Positions 9,149-16,499 of a stretch of 41,190 bases of DNA are shown piece after piece (position 1 is the first letter of the stretch; each line of letters starts with the position of its first letter). Below the pieces are notes generated by a model. That model ran no database searches. It was not told the DNA's origin and saw nothing but the letters and a program-made list of their open reading frames with translations. Position numbers and translations under genes: made by a program. This DNA comes from Oscillospiraceae bacterium (GTDB taxonomy: Bacteria > Bacillota > Clostridia > Oscillospirales > Oscillospiraceae), in the NCBI GenBank assembly GCA_009786445.1, contig WQTE01000009.1, forward strand, positions 3,863 through 45,052. Reading direction: 5' to 3'.

Positions 9149-9236
9149 AGGCAAATTCGTGAATTATTTTGAAATTACAAGCCACGTTGAGTGTTAGCAA
9201 ATTAGGTTTTGAAAACAGTGCATCATCTTGCTTAAC

Positions 9237-10415
9237 TCACTCACTGGCGTAGTTCTTAAAATAATTCTGCACCAAGACAACAGGTGTGCCTCTGTCGCCG
9301 CTGCCTGACACCAAATCGCAAAGGCTGCCCACAAGATCCGGAATCCTGCGTGGGGTCGTACCCTCAGAAGCCATGTTTCCGACCAAGCTGCCTTTCTTAC
9401 TCTTAATGCGCTCACGTATGCTGTCTGTAAGCGCTTGACCCGAGAGGTCAGCGTAATCGTTGTCGGCAATATACTTTATTTTCAGTTCATTTGGAGTACC
9501 TGAAAGCCCCGATGTAAAAGCAGGGGATACGACAGGGTCAGCAAGTTCCCAAATTCCGCCCATAGGGTCTTTAAAGCAGCCATCGCCATAAACCATCACC
9601 TCTACAGTAACTCCGGTGCGGCTTTTAAGCTCGGCTTGAAGTTCATTTACGAATTTATCGGTATCGCGCGGAAAGAGCTTTACAGAATCATCCGTTGCCT
9701 TATTTGAGCCGAGCAGACCATACTCACTATAACCGCTGCCGTCAACGGGCTCGCACAAAATATCATCAAGGCAAAGGCATTTTTCAGCACCCGCACTCTC
9801 TATAAGTTTCTGCGTACGCTTTCTGGTATGAATATCGCAACAGAGCACATTTTTTGAATATTTTAGGATTTGTCTCGGGTCATTGCTGAAAATAATCTCA
9901 CAGTTGCCGCCAACTTCCTTATAGTACTCAATATAATCTACACCGGTAAATTTATGGACTGTCTCCATTCCGAAAATATCCCGAAACTCCTTTTCGGTGA
10001 AACTGTCATGGGTCGGGTCAACACCCTTTTCATCACAAGTCTGAAGTTCTACCAGTCTGTTGCCTACCTCATCGTGTGGATACGAAAGTTGGATTATGAG
10101 CTTATCACATCCACCCGCTATACCTTGAAGGACACTGGCAAAACGGTTACGTGAAAGTATAGGAAATACAATGCCAAGAGTACCTCCCCCGAACTTTGTA
10201 CGCACATCCTTTGAAATCTGCTTTAAGGATGCATAATTGCCCTGCACTCTCCCGACAACAGCCTCAGTAACACTGACAATATCACCGTCAGCGAGTTTGA
10301 AGCCTCCGTCCTTCGCCGCATCCATTAAACTACTATAAATAATTTTCACAATATCGTCGCCCTGCCGAAAAATGGGCGTAACTATACCTCTGGCAACAAC
10401 TCCGGTGTTCTTCAT
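9237..10415 (-). CDS. CofE-like (F420-0:gamma-glutamyl ligase family) protein
   Basis: The 392-residue product resembles the coenzyme F420-0:L-glutamate ligase fold, from VARGIVTPIFRQGDDIVKII through DGDIVSVTEAVVGRVQGNY to the C-terminal ADNDYADLSGQALTDSIRERI and ASEGTTPRRIPDLVG stretches. CofE adds glutamate to F420-0 using GTP. No other F420 gene is present, and most gut-type clostridia are not known to make F420, so it may ligate glutamate to a different substrate. The upstream open frame reaches 10505 inside nagB. The start at 10415 is preferred because it follows the nagB stop and has AAAGGG upstream. It forms a two-gene unit with nagB, 20 bp apart. Confidence 0.75.
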   Translation of the reverse strand: MKNTGVVARGIVTPIFRQGDDIVKIIYSSLMDAAKDGGFKLADGDIVSVTEAVVGRVQGNYASLKQISKDVRTKFGGGTLGIVFPILSRNRFASVLQGIAGGCDKLIIQLSYPHDEVGNRLVELQTCDEKGVDPTHDSFTEKEFRDIFGMETVHKFTGVDYIEYYKEVGGNCEIIFSNDPRQILKYSKNVLCCDIHTRKRTQKLIESAGAEKCLCLDDILCEPVDGSGYSEYGLLGSNKATDDSVKLFPRDTDKFVNELQAELKSRTGVTVEVMVYGDGCFKDPMGGIWELADPVVSPAFTSGLSGTPNELKIKYIADNDYADLSGQALTDSIRERIKSKKGSLVGNMASEGTTPRRIPDLVGSLCDLVSGSGDRGTPVVLVQNYFKNYASE

Positions 10416-10435
10416 TTGATTTTCAACCCTTTCAT

Positions 10436-11158
10436 TTATTTCATCCTTGCGGCGGCAGCCTCGTCCAAAATAACAGTTACATTCGGATGAAGCAGTAGAA
10501 AACATGCAGGTACATCGGTGTGCAGCACACCTCCAAAGAGCTTCTTAGTTATATCAGCCTTATCCTCTCCCGTTATTAAAAGCAAAATTTTCCGTGCCTT
10601 AAAAATAGGACCAATACCCATCGTGAGAGCCTGTGTAGGCTGAGTTTCATCATCGTCAAAAAATCGCGAATTAGCCTTTAATGTGCCCTCTGTGAGGTCA
10701 ACAAGATAAGACCCCATAGAATAGGACACAGCAGGTTCATTAAAACCTATATGACCGTTGCGGCCAATGCCCAGCAGTTGTAGGTCAATGCCACCTGCAA
10801 ACTCAATCTCGGCATCATATCTTGCACATTCCTCATACGGGTCTAAGGCTTCGCCGCTGAGCAGGTGTGTACTTGCAAAATTCACTTTACTGAAAAGATG
10901 CTTATCCATAAACGCACTGTAGCTCTGCCTGTGCTCAGCTTTTATCGGATAATACTCATCAAGATTAAACGTCCGCGCCTTTGAAAAATCAATCTTGCCC
11001 GCACTGCATCTTGATGCCAGTTCATTATAAAGACCTATTGGTGTGCTGCCTGTAGCAAGCCCAAGCACACTTTCAGGCTTTTCGTTTATTTGGCTTTCAA
11101 AAACATCTGCGGCAGCTTGTGCAGCCAAAACAGCATCCTTACATATAATTTTTTTCAT
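10436..11158 (-). CDS. nagB: Glucosamine-6-phosphate deaminase
   Basis: Converts glucosamine 6-phosphate to fructose 6-phosphate and ammonia, feeding amino sugars into glycolysis. The 240-residue product has the phosphate loop LGLATGSTPIGLY, the catalytic FNLDEYYP Asp, and GIGRNGHIGFNEP with the catalytic His and Glu. Asn replaces the Asp of the E. coli active-site triad, as in Bacillus-type enzymes. The start is supported by AAAGGA. No nagA or PTS gene adjoins it; instead a CofE-like ligase gene follows 20 bp downstream, an unusual pairing. Confidence 0.93.
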   Translation of the reverse strand: MKKIICKDAVLAAQAAADVFESQINEKPESVLGLATGSTPIGLYNELASRCSAGKIDFSKARTFNLDEYYPIKAEHRQSYSAFMDKHLFSKVNFASTHLLSGEALDPYEECARYDAEIEFAGGIDLQLLGIGRNGHIGFNEPAVSYSMGSYLVDLTEGTLKANSRFFDDDETQPTQALTMGIGPIFKARKILLLITGEDKADITKKLFGGVLHTDVPACFLLLHPNVTVILDEAAAARMK

Positions 11159-11213
11159 TTGACGGTCATCCTTTCAAGCTCCGCAAAACATCATCCTAAA
11201 GTAACACGAGCAT

Positions 11214-11245
11214 AGTATATCATATGTTTTTGGCGATTAAAAGCA
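11214..11245 (-). promoter_or_regulatory. Possible nagB promoter
   Basis: A good TATACT -10 (11219-11214) stands on the minus strand about 55 bp before nagB. The -35 is poor (a T-rich TTTAAT 16 bp further upstream), so an activator or the extended TGA before the -10 may compensate. Confidence 0.4.
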
Positions 11246-11277
11246 AAACAATTTTAGATACTATTTTCAAAATTAAG

Positions 11278-12111
11278 CTATCTACGCAGACTATCTGCCG
11301 TCTTTTCCCTGACAGAAATTAAAACACGCATGAGGTAGTGGTTATTATCCCTGACACATAATTCATTTAACGGATATTCCTCGTACGCATCACCACAAAC
11401 CTCGAAGCCATTCGCATCGATATAGTCAATCATTTTACTGTAAAGTTCAACGCCCTGTCCGTAGCCGCATATGGCATAACCTATTGCGTAAAGACCGGCC
11501 GGTCTCCTGTCGTGACCTTCCGGATTGTAGAAGTAGAACCTGTCAGGATACACCCAATCCCTATTTTTAATGCGCTCCTCAGAGAAATTTGACCAGAACA
11601 TATAGTCAAGATCCATATTCGGATATTTCATCTGCATCTTTTGATAAAACTCGAGCTCAACTGTATGGTTCTCCCTATTTTGCGTAAAATCGTTCAAGTC
11701 CCCCATAACGATTGCTTCTGCCGGTAAATACTGGATAGTTATATCAGTTATATCAGCATTGAGGACAGACGAAATGGTTGTCTTTAGCGTATAAAGCAAT
11801 TTACGTGCACGAATCCAATCGTCTATGTTGCTGTCAATCTTCTCTATTTGGAGTTCAAGTTGCTCCACGGTAAGCCTGGGAGTGCGCCTGTCATTTAGTT
11901 CCTTGATTTCCTCAAGGGACATTCCGAGCTTTTGAAGCAGCCGAATTACTTTTACAACCGGTAGCATATTGCTGGAGTAATAACGATAGTTATTCTCCCC
12001 GCGTGAAACAGGTTTGAGCAAACCTATTCTATCGTAATGCAGTAATGTGTCACGAGTTGTGCGTGAAAACTTGGCAAATTCACTGATAGAAAAACGTCCA
12101 TGATCGTTCAT
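11278..12111 (-). CDS. MerR-family regulator with GyrI-like effector domain (BmrR type)
   Basis: The 277-residue protein starts with a MerR winged helix-turn-helix (FSISEFAKFSRTTRDTLLHYDRIGLL, about residues 7-32). The Y-R-Y-Y wing, the LQKLGMSLEEIKEL helix and a dimerisation coiled coil (about 78-115) follow. The remaining 160 residues resemble a GyrI-like small-molecule-binding domain, as in BmrR multidrug sensors. Members twist a promoter with an over-long or sub-optimal spacer. The start has GGAGG 9 nt upstream. A perfect inverted repeat in its own promoter suggests autoregulation. No adjacent efflux pump was seen, so the target and ligand are unknown; the divergent toxin-antitoxin promoter shares a decamer with its dyad. 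Confidence 0.88.
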   Translation of the reverse strand: MNDHGRFSISEFAKFSRTTRDTLLHYDRIGLLKPVSRGENNYRYYSSNMLPVVKVIRLLQKLGMSLEEIKELNDRRTPRLTVEQLELQIEKIDSNIDDWIRARKLLYTLKTTISSVLNADITDITIQYLPAEAIVMGDLNDFTQNRENHTVELEFYQKMQMKYPNMDLDYMFWSNFSEERIKNRDWVYPDRFYFYNPEGHDRRPAGLYAIGYAICGYGQGVELYSKMIDYIDANGFEVCGDAYEEYPLNELCVRDNNHYLMRVLISVREKTADSLRR

Positions 12112-12143
12112 GATTTGTTAGCCTCCTGCTGCTTTATAAGCGC

Positions 12144-12178
12144 ATGATATCACAAACTATTGCTCAACACAATAGTTT
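12144..12178 (-). promoter_or_regulatory. MerR-gene promoter with 9-bp inverted-repeat operator
   Basis: Minus-strand TTGTGT (12172-12167), 17 bp, TATCAT (12149-12144). The -35 lies inside a perfect dyad, AAACTATTG (12154-12162) and CAATAGTTT (12170-12178), with a 7-nt centre. The location suggests an operator for the MerR protein or another regulator. Binding is inferred, not shown. Confidence 0.55.
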
Positions 12179-12278
12179 CTACGTAAATTATTCCGAATGT
12201 CGTATAATTATATGGATAAACGCTGTAAATTGAGGGTTTGCTGTTCAAAAAATGAATAAAAAATTTTCTATACTTCGC

Positions 12279-12317
12279 TTGACTCGCGGGTTACACAATA
12301 GTATATAAAAATTATAT
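12279..12317 (+). promoter_or_regulatory. Toxin-antitoxin promoter and dyad operator
   Basis: TTGACT (12279-12284), 17 bp, TATATA (12302-12307). The -10 is part of a small palindrome, ATATAA (12303-12308), AAA, TTATAT (12312-12317), flanked by CAATAG (12296-12301) and CTATTG (12322-12327). Type II antitoxins usually repress their own promoter at such dyads. The leader is about 130 nt. Confidence 0.55.
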
Positions 12318-12443
12318 CACGCTATTGAGCGAAAATACGGAGGATTATCTTCTAAGAAGTATTGCAAAAAAGATGTCGATACCTACGCTGTCAATATCGT
12401 GATAAAGTTCCAAAACAATTCTTTAGAAAGGTGGTGCTTTATT

Positions 12444-12716
12444 GTGCCAAACATCAGACCAATTTCCGACCTACGCAATAACTCAAATGAGATAAGTGAG
12501 TTTTGCAAGGCAACAAACGAACCTGTATTCATCACTAAAAATGGTGTTGGAGACATGGTTGTCTTGAGTATAGAAATGTACGAAAGACAAGAAGCACAGC
12601 TTGAGCTGTATGCCAAGTTGGCAGAAGCAGAAGCGGAAGTTTCTTCCGGGGCAAACAGTGCAGACTTTTTCGAGTATGCCAAGAAACTGAGGGTGGATAC
12701 CAATGCAAGAGTATGA
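12444..12716 (+). CDS. Type II antitoxin, Phd/YefM family
   Basis: The 90-residue product has the Phd/YefM N-terminal DNA-binding pattern: IRPISDLRNNSNEISEFC, then EPVFITKNGVGDMVVLSIEMYE. A Glu/Ala-rich C-terminal helix would wrap around the toxin. The frame is open from an ATG at 12399, but the GTG at 12444 is chosen because the family starts just before N-I-R-P-I-S and AAAGGTGG lies 9 nt upstream. It overlaps the toxin gene by 14 nt, which implies translational coupling. It probably neutralises the toxin and represses the operon. Confidence 0.88.
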   Translation: MPNIRPISDLRNNSNEISEFCKATNEPVFITKNGVGDMVVLSIEMYERQEAQLELYAKLAEAEAEVSSGANSADFFEYAKKLRVDTNARV

Positions 12717-13005
12717 AGTTAGAATTTTTCCTGCTGCACAACGTGATGGTCTGGGCATTGCGGGGCATCTAAGCGCTCTTGAGCCCGACGAAGCTTTATC
12801 GTACTACGAGTATCTTATGGATCGTATTAATGTCCTTAAAATCTCTCCTCAAAGTTGCCCTATTGCAAAAAATGCGCAACTCAGATACAGAGGCTACAGG
12901 ACTCTGGCTGTGAATGATTTTGTTTTCTTCTTTATAACAAACGGCAACAAGGTTGAAATCCGCAGAATCATCCACTCAAAACGACAATTTGAAAATTTAG
13001 CGTAG
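12703..13005 (+). CDS. Type II toxin, RelE/ParE superfamily
   Basis: The 100-residue protein has the compact RelE/ParE pattern: an N-terminal Y-E-V-R-I-F-P-A-A-Q strand, paired helices (DEALSYYEYLMDRINVLK), then RYRGYRTLAVNDFVFFF and a basic C-terminal strand (VEIRRIIHSKRQFENL). RelE members cleave mRNA on the ribosome and ParE members poison gyrase. The conserved R-x-L-x-V-x-x-F and H-S-K-R motifs do not settle which applies. The antitoxin overlaps and precedes it, and a GAGGG site inside the antitoxin gene provides its ribosome-binding site. Confidence 0.85.
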   Translation: MQEYEVRIFPAAQRDGLGIAGHLSALEPDEALSYYEYLMDRINVLKISPQSCPIAKNAQLRYRGYRTLAVNDFVFFFITNGNKVEIRRIIHSKRQFENLA

Positions 13006-13023
13006 TTTCTGCGAACAAAAAGG

Positions 13024-13058
13024 CAAGCAAGAAAACCGATAGGTATCTTGCTTGTTTT
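13024..13058. terminator. Terminator after the toxin-antitoxin operon
   Basis: A 9-bp stem (CAAGCAAGA 13024-13032 with TCTTGCTTG 13046-13054) is extended by an inner ACC/GGT pair and followed by TTTTCT. An A tract on the 5' side makes it usable in both directions, since the next gene is convergent. Confidence 0.75.
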
Positions 13059-13076
13059 CTGCTGTAATACTATAAA

Positions 13077-13895
13077 CTAATCTCTTCTCATCCTCACCGC
13101 CCTTACTATTGCGGCAATTAGGGTTATTAGCATTAGTAGCAGGGCAACACCGCTGATTATAACAGCTATGTTGCTCATCTGTTGCTGCTGCTCTATTATT
13201 TCATCCAGAGCAGGGCCGACTGTTCCGTCTCTGAGGTAATTTATTCTTGCTTCTATTTCAAACGCCGTTTGCTCCGTAAAGTCCATTAATATGAGCGTTT
13301 CTGCTCTTTTGTCCGTAATGCTTACCGGATGGGTTGTTTCTATTGATTCGCTTGCCGGAAGTGAAATGGAGATTAGCCCGTCGCCATCCGCTACTGCCCG
13401 ATTTAGTCTTTCTGTGAGCTCTGAAGTCATTTCTCCTATGCTTGACAGGCGCATGATTTGCGGTATATCTACCATAGCTCCGAACAGGTATCTGTCTTGT
13501 CTGTAGAATCTTTCAAAAGCAATGTCTACCTGCATAAATATGGACATCGTCTCATCGGTGAGCATTTCTTCAAGCGACGAAAAAGCCTGTTCCAGACTGT
13601 TGTTTTGAACCCTTCTTGTCAAAGCAAGTGTAAATGGAGGGTAGTCGGTGTGTATTGATGCGCTAAACCCCAGTTCTTCTTGGTAGTGCCACCCTATTTG
13701 ATTCAGTGCGTTTCTGAGTTGTGCTTCGTACTCAGCATCATGCTCGTCTATTTCTATAGTGATTTCATATGTAAGATAAGAAGTATAATCATCTTCTATA
13801 CCTATGCTGACATCTATCCGTATACATCCTGTCAGAAACACAGTGAGTGCTGCCGCTACGATTAACAAGATATATAGTTTTTTACTTCTTGTCAC
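13077..13895 (-). CDS. Lipoprotein with C-terminal membrane helix (LppM/DUF3153-like)
   Basis: No confident family name. From a GTG start at 13895 the 272-residue product has a textbook lipoprotein signal (K-K-L-Y-I-L-L-I-V then lipobox L-T-G-C, Cys24). The next segment, about 200 residues, begins CIRIDVSIGIEDDYTSYLTY, resembling LppM/DUF3153 beta-rich lipoproteins. A single C-terminal transmembrane helix ending in R-A-V-R-M-R-R-D closes it, so it would be anchored at both ends. The frame is open back to 13970 inside the upstream gene. GTG at 13895 is chosen because it lies 4 nt after that gene's stop with AGGGAG upstream. It forms a pair with the protease-like gene before it. Confidence 0.65.
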   Translation of the reverse strand: MTRSKKLYILLIVAAALTVFLTGCIRIDVSIGIEDDYTSYLTYEITIEIDEHDAEYEAQLRNALNQIGWHYQEELGFSASIHTDYPPFTLALTRRVQNNSLEQAFSSLEEMLTDETMSIFMQVDIAFERFYRQDRYLFGAMVDIPQIMRLSSIGEMTSELTERLNRAVADGDGLISISLPASESIETTHPVSITDKRAETLILMDFTEQTAFEIEARINYLRDGTVGPALDEIIEQQQQMSNIAVIISGVALLLMLITLIAAIVRAVRMRRD

Positions 13896-13899
13896 TACT

Positions 13900-15333
13900 C
13901 TAATCTCCCTGTGTATCTTCATCTTCTTCCTGCTCGTCTCCGTTTTCTTCTGTTTCTTCACCATTTTCACCGTCTTGCTGCGTTATCGGAGGTGCTATCG
14001 GCACGCCTGTAAAGGTATGTGTCAGTTTTTCTGATGCAAAAAATGTTCCGTCAGGCAGTAGCGCAATCACCATGAACACTCTTGTACCTACAGCTAGGTT
14101 GTCATTCATAAAACGAACTTGACCGTCATTTTCTATCACATACTCCCCGACAATTGCAGAAGGTGTGATGCCCGGGCGTACGGTTCTCACGGGAACACCC
14201 CATCCGACGTAGTTTGCCGGGTCGTAAGTTACAAGTGTGTATACGGCTCCATCGTATGGTGTGTTCCATGTGATTTCGTAAAACAAAAATGTTCTTTCTC
14301 CGGTAACAAGGTCAAATAATCTGGCATGTTGCGTTATCTCCAGCCTTATTTCTCGTTTTTGCTCAATCGGCCGTGGTGGTTCTCTGTTTATGAAACTGAA
14401 GAAATATTCCTTTAATCCGGGTACATCGTTTGCCAGCGGTATCATCAAATTCTCTTGCGGGAATGCATTTCTCGCTCCTAATGTGTTTGTCGGAGGCTCC
14501 GCTGTATTCAGTCTCTGCCGCACATCTACAAAATCTACCACTTGCCGCGTTGTCGGAGAACCCATTAGCTGAACAAAATCTTCGGCGGCTATTTCAAACA
14601 AGTATCTAAACCTTTGATCCCAATAGTCCTCGCCTCTGCCCGCACTAACTATAAAATCATGCCTTGATGCTTCTCTCAAACGTGCAAACTCTGTATTTGC
14701 AAGAGATTCCCCTGCTTGCAAAGCATCGTTGAACATATGGTAAAATGTAAACAGGTGACCATATTCATGGCTGAGACTTCCTGCCATACCCTCTATTGTC
14801 GTTATTGTATCTCCGCCGTAGAGATGGATTGTCCCGAAACTTCGTCCGAAATTGACACCAAAGTCGCTTGGAATTGCGGAGAACTCTATGGTGAACCTGT
14901 CTGTATCGCTTCCGATAACATATGATGCCAGTGCCCTCTCGTCTTCGTCTGCAAATACAATTACTTCATGCAAAAAGTGGATTTCCTCGCCGTGCTGATT
15001 TAACATGAGTTCCTCATATAAGGCAATCAGCATCTGAGTGTTCCACGCCGCTGAGTGACTGAGCATGGTAAATCCTTCGGGTGTCTCGAAGTAATATAGC
15101 GGCGGGACAGCTTCATCGTCATCTCTTGAAAATGGCGGTGCATCTGCCGCAGTGTTTCTAAACGGCTCTGCTACACGCATCATAAATACTGTTTCCGATT
15201 CGAGTGCTGAGAGTCTGTATGCGTTTGTCTCGCCCATGAAAAATTGCAAACCAAATACACCTGCGCCCATAATCAGCAGGCTGATGATAAACAACGTGAT
15301 AATAAATGCTCTACCGGCTTTTTTGTTGTACAT
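13900..15333 (-). CDS. Membrane-anchored putative zinc metalloprotease
   Basis: Unrecognised family. The 477-residue product has one N-terminal transmembrane helix (about residues 9-32) and then a large extracytoplasmic part. It carries an HExxH zinc signature, S-L-S-HEYGH-L-F-T-F (residues 189-193), and a candidate third ligand about 58 residues later (EIAAEDFVQL, Glu251), the arrangement of gluzincin peptidases. A beta-rich region follows (R-L-E-I-T-Q-H-A-R-L-F then F-L-F-Y-E-I-T-W-N). The tail after about 450 is very acidic and Glu/Asp/Gly-rich. Secretion and peptidase activity are inferred from the motif only. It sits 4 nt before the double-anchored lipoprotein gene, so the two products may act together at the cell surface. 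Confidence 0.6.
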   Translation of the reverse strand: MYNKKAGRAFIITLFIISLLIMGAGVFGLQFFMGETNAYRLSALESETVFMMRVAEPFRNTAADAPPFSRDDDEAVPPLYYFETPEGFTMLSHSAAWNTQMLIALYEELMLNQHGEEIHFLHEVIVFADEDERALASYVIGSDTDRFTIEFSAIPSDFGVNFGRSFGTIHLYGGDTITTIEGMAGSLSHEYGHLFTFYHMFNDALQAGESLANTEFARLREASRHDFIVSAGRGEDYWDQRFRYLFEIAAEDFVQLMGSPTTRQVVDFVDVRQRLNTAEPPTNTLGARNAFPQENLMIPLANDVPGLKEYFFSFINREPPRPIEQKREIRLEITQHARLFDLVTGERTFLFYEITWNTPYDGAVYTLVTYDPANYVGWGVPVRTVRPGITPSAIVGEYVIENDGQVRFMNDNLAVGTRVFMVIALLPDGTFFASEKLTHTFTGVPIAPPITQQDGENGEETEENGDEQEEDEDTQGD

Positions 15334-15344
15334 TGATTTTCCTC

Positions 15345-15373
15345 TTGGCAGTTTGGATTATTTACTCTATAAT
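15345..15373 (+). promoter_or_regulatory. Nitroreductase promoter
   Basis: TTGGCA (15345-15350), 17 bp, perfect TATAAT (15368-15373). It overlaps the upstream region of the divergent protease-like gene, so the two transcripts may interfere. Confidence 0.8.
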
Positions 15374-15414
15374 ATAGCATAAACAACTGCAAAAAAAAAG
15401 GGAGGTTTTCAAAA

Positions 15415-15942
15415 ATGAATACATTTGATGCTATTAAAGCCAGAACCAGCTATCGCGGAAAGTATAAAAACACCCATGTTCCAAAGGAAGATTTGGCAAA
15501 AATTATGGAAGCGGGTCTTGCCGCCCCTTCGGGGTGCAACACTCAGACAACGAGCCTTATCGCTGTTGATGACCCTGATGTTATGGCAAAACTCCGCGCC
15601 GTTATTGAACCCGATTTTATGGTGTCTGCTCCCACTATGATTTGTGTTTTGACTCAGTATATTAAGTCTTACAGAGATCGTTGTTTCAGCGTACAAGATT
15701 ACTCGGCGGCAATCGAAAATATGCTTATAGCCATCGTTGACCTCGGCTATCAGAGTTGCTGGGTTGAGGGGCAAATCACCGATGCCGATGCCTTAGGCAG
15801 AAAAATGGCTGACATTTTAGGTGTACCTGAGGACTATGAGCTTATATGTTTTCTTCCCGTTGGCGTTGCTGACGAGCCGATTCGGTTCCCTAAAAAGAAA
15901 GAGTTTAGCGAAAGAGCGTGGTTCAACGGATTTCGGAAGTAA
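15415..15942 (+). CDS. Nitroreductase family protein
   Basis: The 175-residue product belongs to the FMN-dependent nitroreductase superfamily. It has the N-terminal F-D-A-I-K-A-R-T-S-Y-R-G segment that contacts FMN, A-A-P-S-G-C-N-T-Q near residue 40, and the later DYSAAIENMLIAIVDLGYQSCWVEG helix. It is at the short end of the family and lacks an extra ferredoxin domain. The physiological substrate is unknown; quinone, nitro compound and flavin turnover are all possible. The start is well defined by AGGGAGG. It is monocistronic with a near-perfect promoter and a hairpin terminator. Confidence 0.88.
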   Translation: MNTFDAIKARTSYRGKYKNTHVPKEDLAKIMEAGLAAPSGCNTQTTSLIAVDDPDVMAKLRAVIEPDFMVSAPTMICVLTQYIKSYRDRCFSVQDYSAAIENMLIAIVDLGYQSCWVEGQITDADALGRKMADILGVPEDYELICFLPVGVADEPIRFPKKKEFSERAWFNGFRK

Positions 15943-15999
15943 GAATTAGCACTTATGAACAAGTTGCTTCGCACCGTCAATAACTTGTTTCTAGTAAAC

Positions 16000-16042
16000 A
16001 TGGCGCAATTGCTGAATTTTCGGCAATTGTGCCATATTTATT
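16000..16042 (+). terminator. Terminator downstream of the nitroreductase gene
   Basis: A 13-bp stem (16000-16012 with 16023-16035, one G-T pair) with a 10-nt loop precedes ATTTATT. A weaker hairpin (15958-15965 with 15982-15989) lies just before it. Confidence 0.7.
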
Positions 16043-16059
16043 GACTATTTTCACAATAG

Positions 16060-16359
16060 CTGGTAGAGTATTCTCATAGAGTAACTGCAAAATACGGGGA
16101 GTACATCACTCGTTTCAGTGCCGGGAGTCTTGTAAGTGGGGTTTTTCCCGGTCAAGCGGCGGGAAGATATGTTTTTGGTTCTGTTGATGAACTTCTTGCA
16201 AAAAATGACTTCACCCAACTTGTGTCGGATGATATAGAAAGATTTACAGACCGTTACGGCCGTCCCTTAGAAGCAGGAACAATCCCGCACCATTTCAACC
16301 ACCCCGGAATGGATGCAATGGAAACGGTGCTGGCACTGATAGCCGCAGGGGAGTATTGA
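16060..16359 (+). pseudogene. Start-less open frame, probable decayed gene fragment
   Basis: A 99-codon frame follows an in-frame TAG at 16057-16059 and ends at TGA 16357-16359. It has no plausible start codon near its beginning; its only in-frame ATGs are close to the end. The composition is protein-like, with segments such as SAGSLVSGVFPGQAAGRYVF and IPHHFNHPGMDAMETVLALI, so it looks like the C-terminal part of a real protein that lost its 5' end. I do not recognise the family. A weak promoter-like TTGACT (16041-16046) with TAGAGT (16064-16069) lies across its start. Confidence 0.45.
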
Positions 16360-16368
16360 TAAAAAAGT

Positions 16369-16489
16369 AGGGGCTGTTGCAAAATAAGCGGGCGGTCAAT
16401 GACCGCCCCTGCATATGCCTAATATTTGCATTTTTGATACGATATGTAAGGGTGCGCATTGCGTGTCCGCATGATTTGCAACAGCCCCT
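16369..16489. repeat. 121-bp inverted-repeat element (MITE-like)
   Basis: Perfect 15-bp terminal inverted repeats, beginning AGGGGCTGTTGC (16369-16383) and its complement at 16475-16489, bound a short non-coding core. The core holds its own palindrome (GGGCGGTCA ... TGACCGCCC, about 16390-16408). Such G-rich ends around a small palindromic core are typical of non-autonomous mobile elements or intergenic repeats. No clear target-site duplication was seen. It lies between a decayed gene and the end of the carboxypeptidase gene and could also terminate the latter. Confidence 0.65.
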
Positions 16490-16499
16490 TTATTGTGTA

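Noticed and set aside
9100-9150. PerR box in the rubrerythrin promoter
   Set aside because: Only a TTATAAT half-site is present and it coincides with the -10 element; the second half of the dyad is missing.
11159-11277. Amino-sugar riboswitch or ribozyme before nagB
   Set aside because: The 119-bp gap shows only a promoter-like region; no conserved ribozyme core was recognised, and the glmS ribozyme normally precedes glmS.
12205-12260. 15-codon frame starting ATGGATAAACGC
   Set aside because: Too short, no ribosome-binding site, and cysteine/lysine composition not suggestive of a known peptide.
16000-16035. Inverted repeat as a mobile-element end
   Set aside because: Position directly after the nitroreductase gene, stem length and trailing T-rich tract fit a terminator better.
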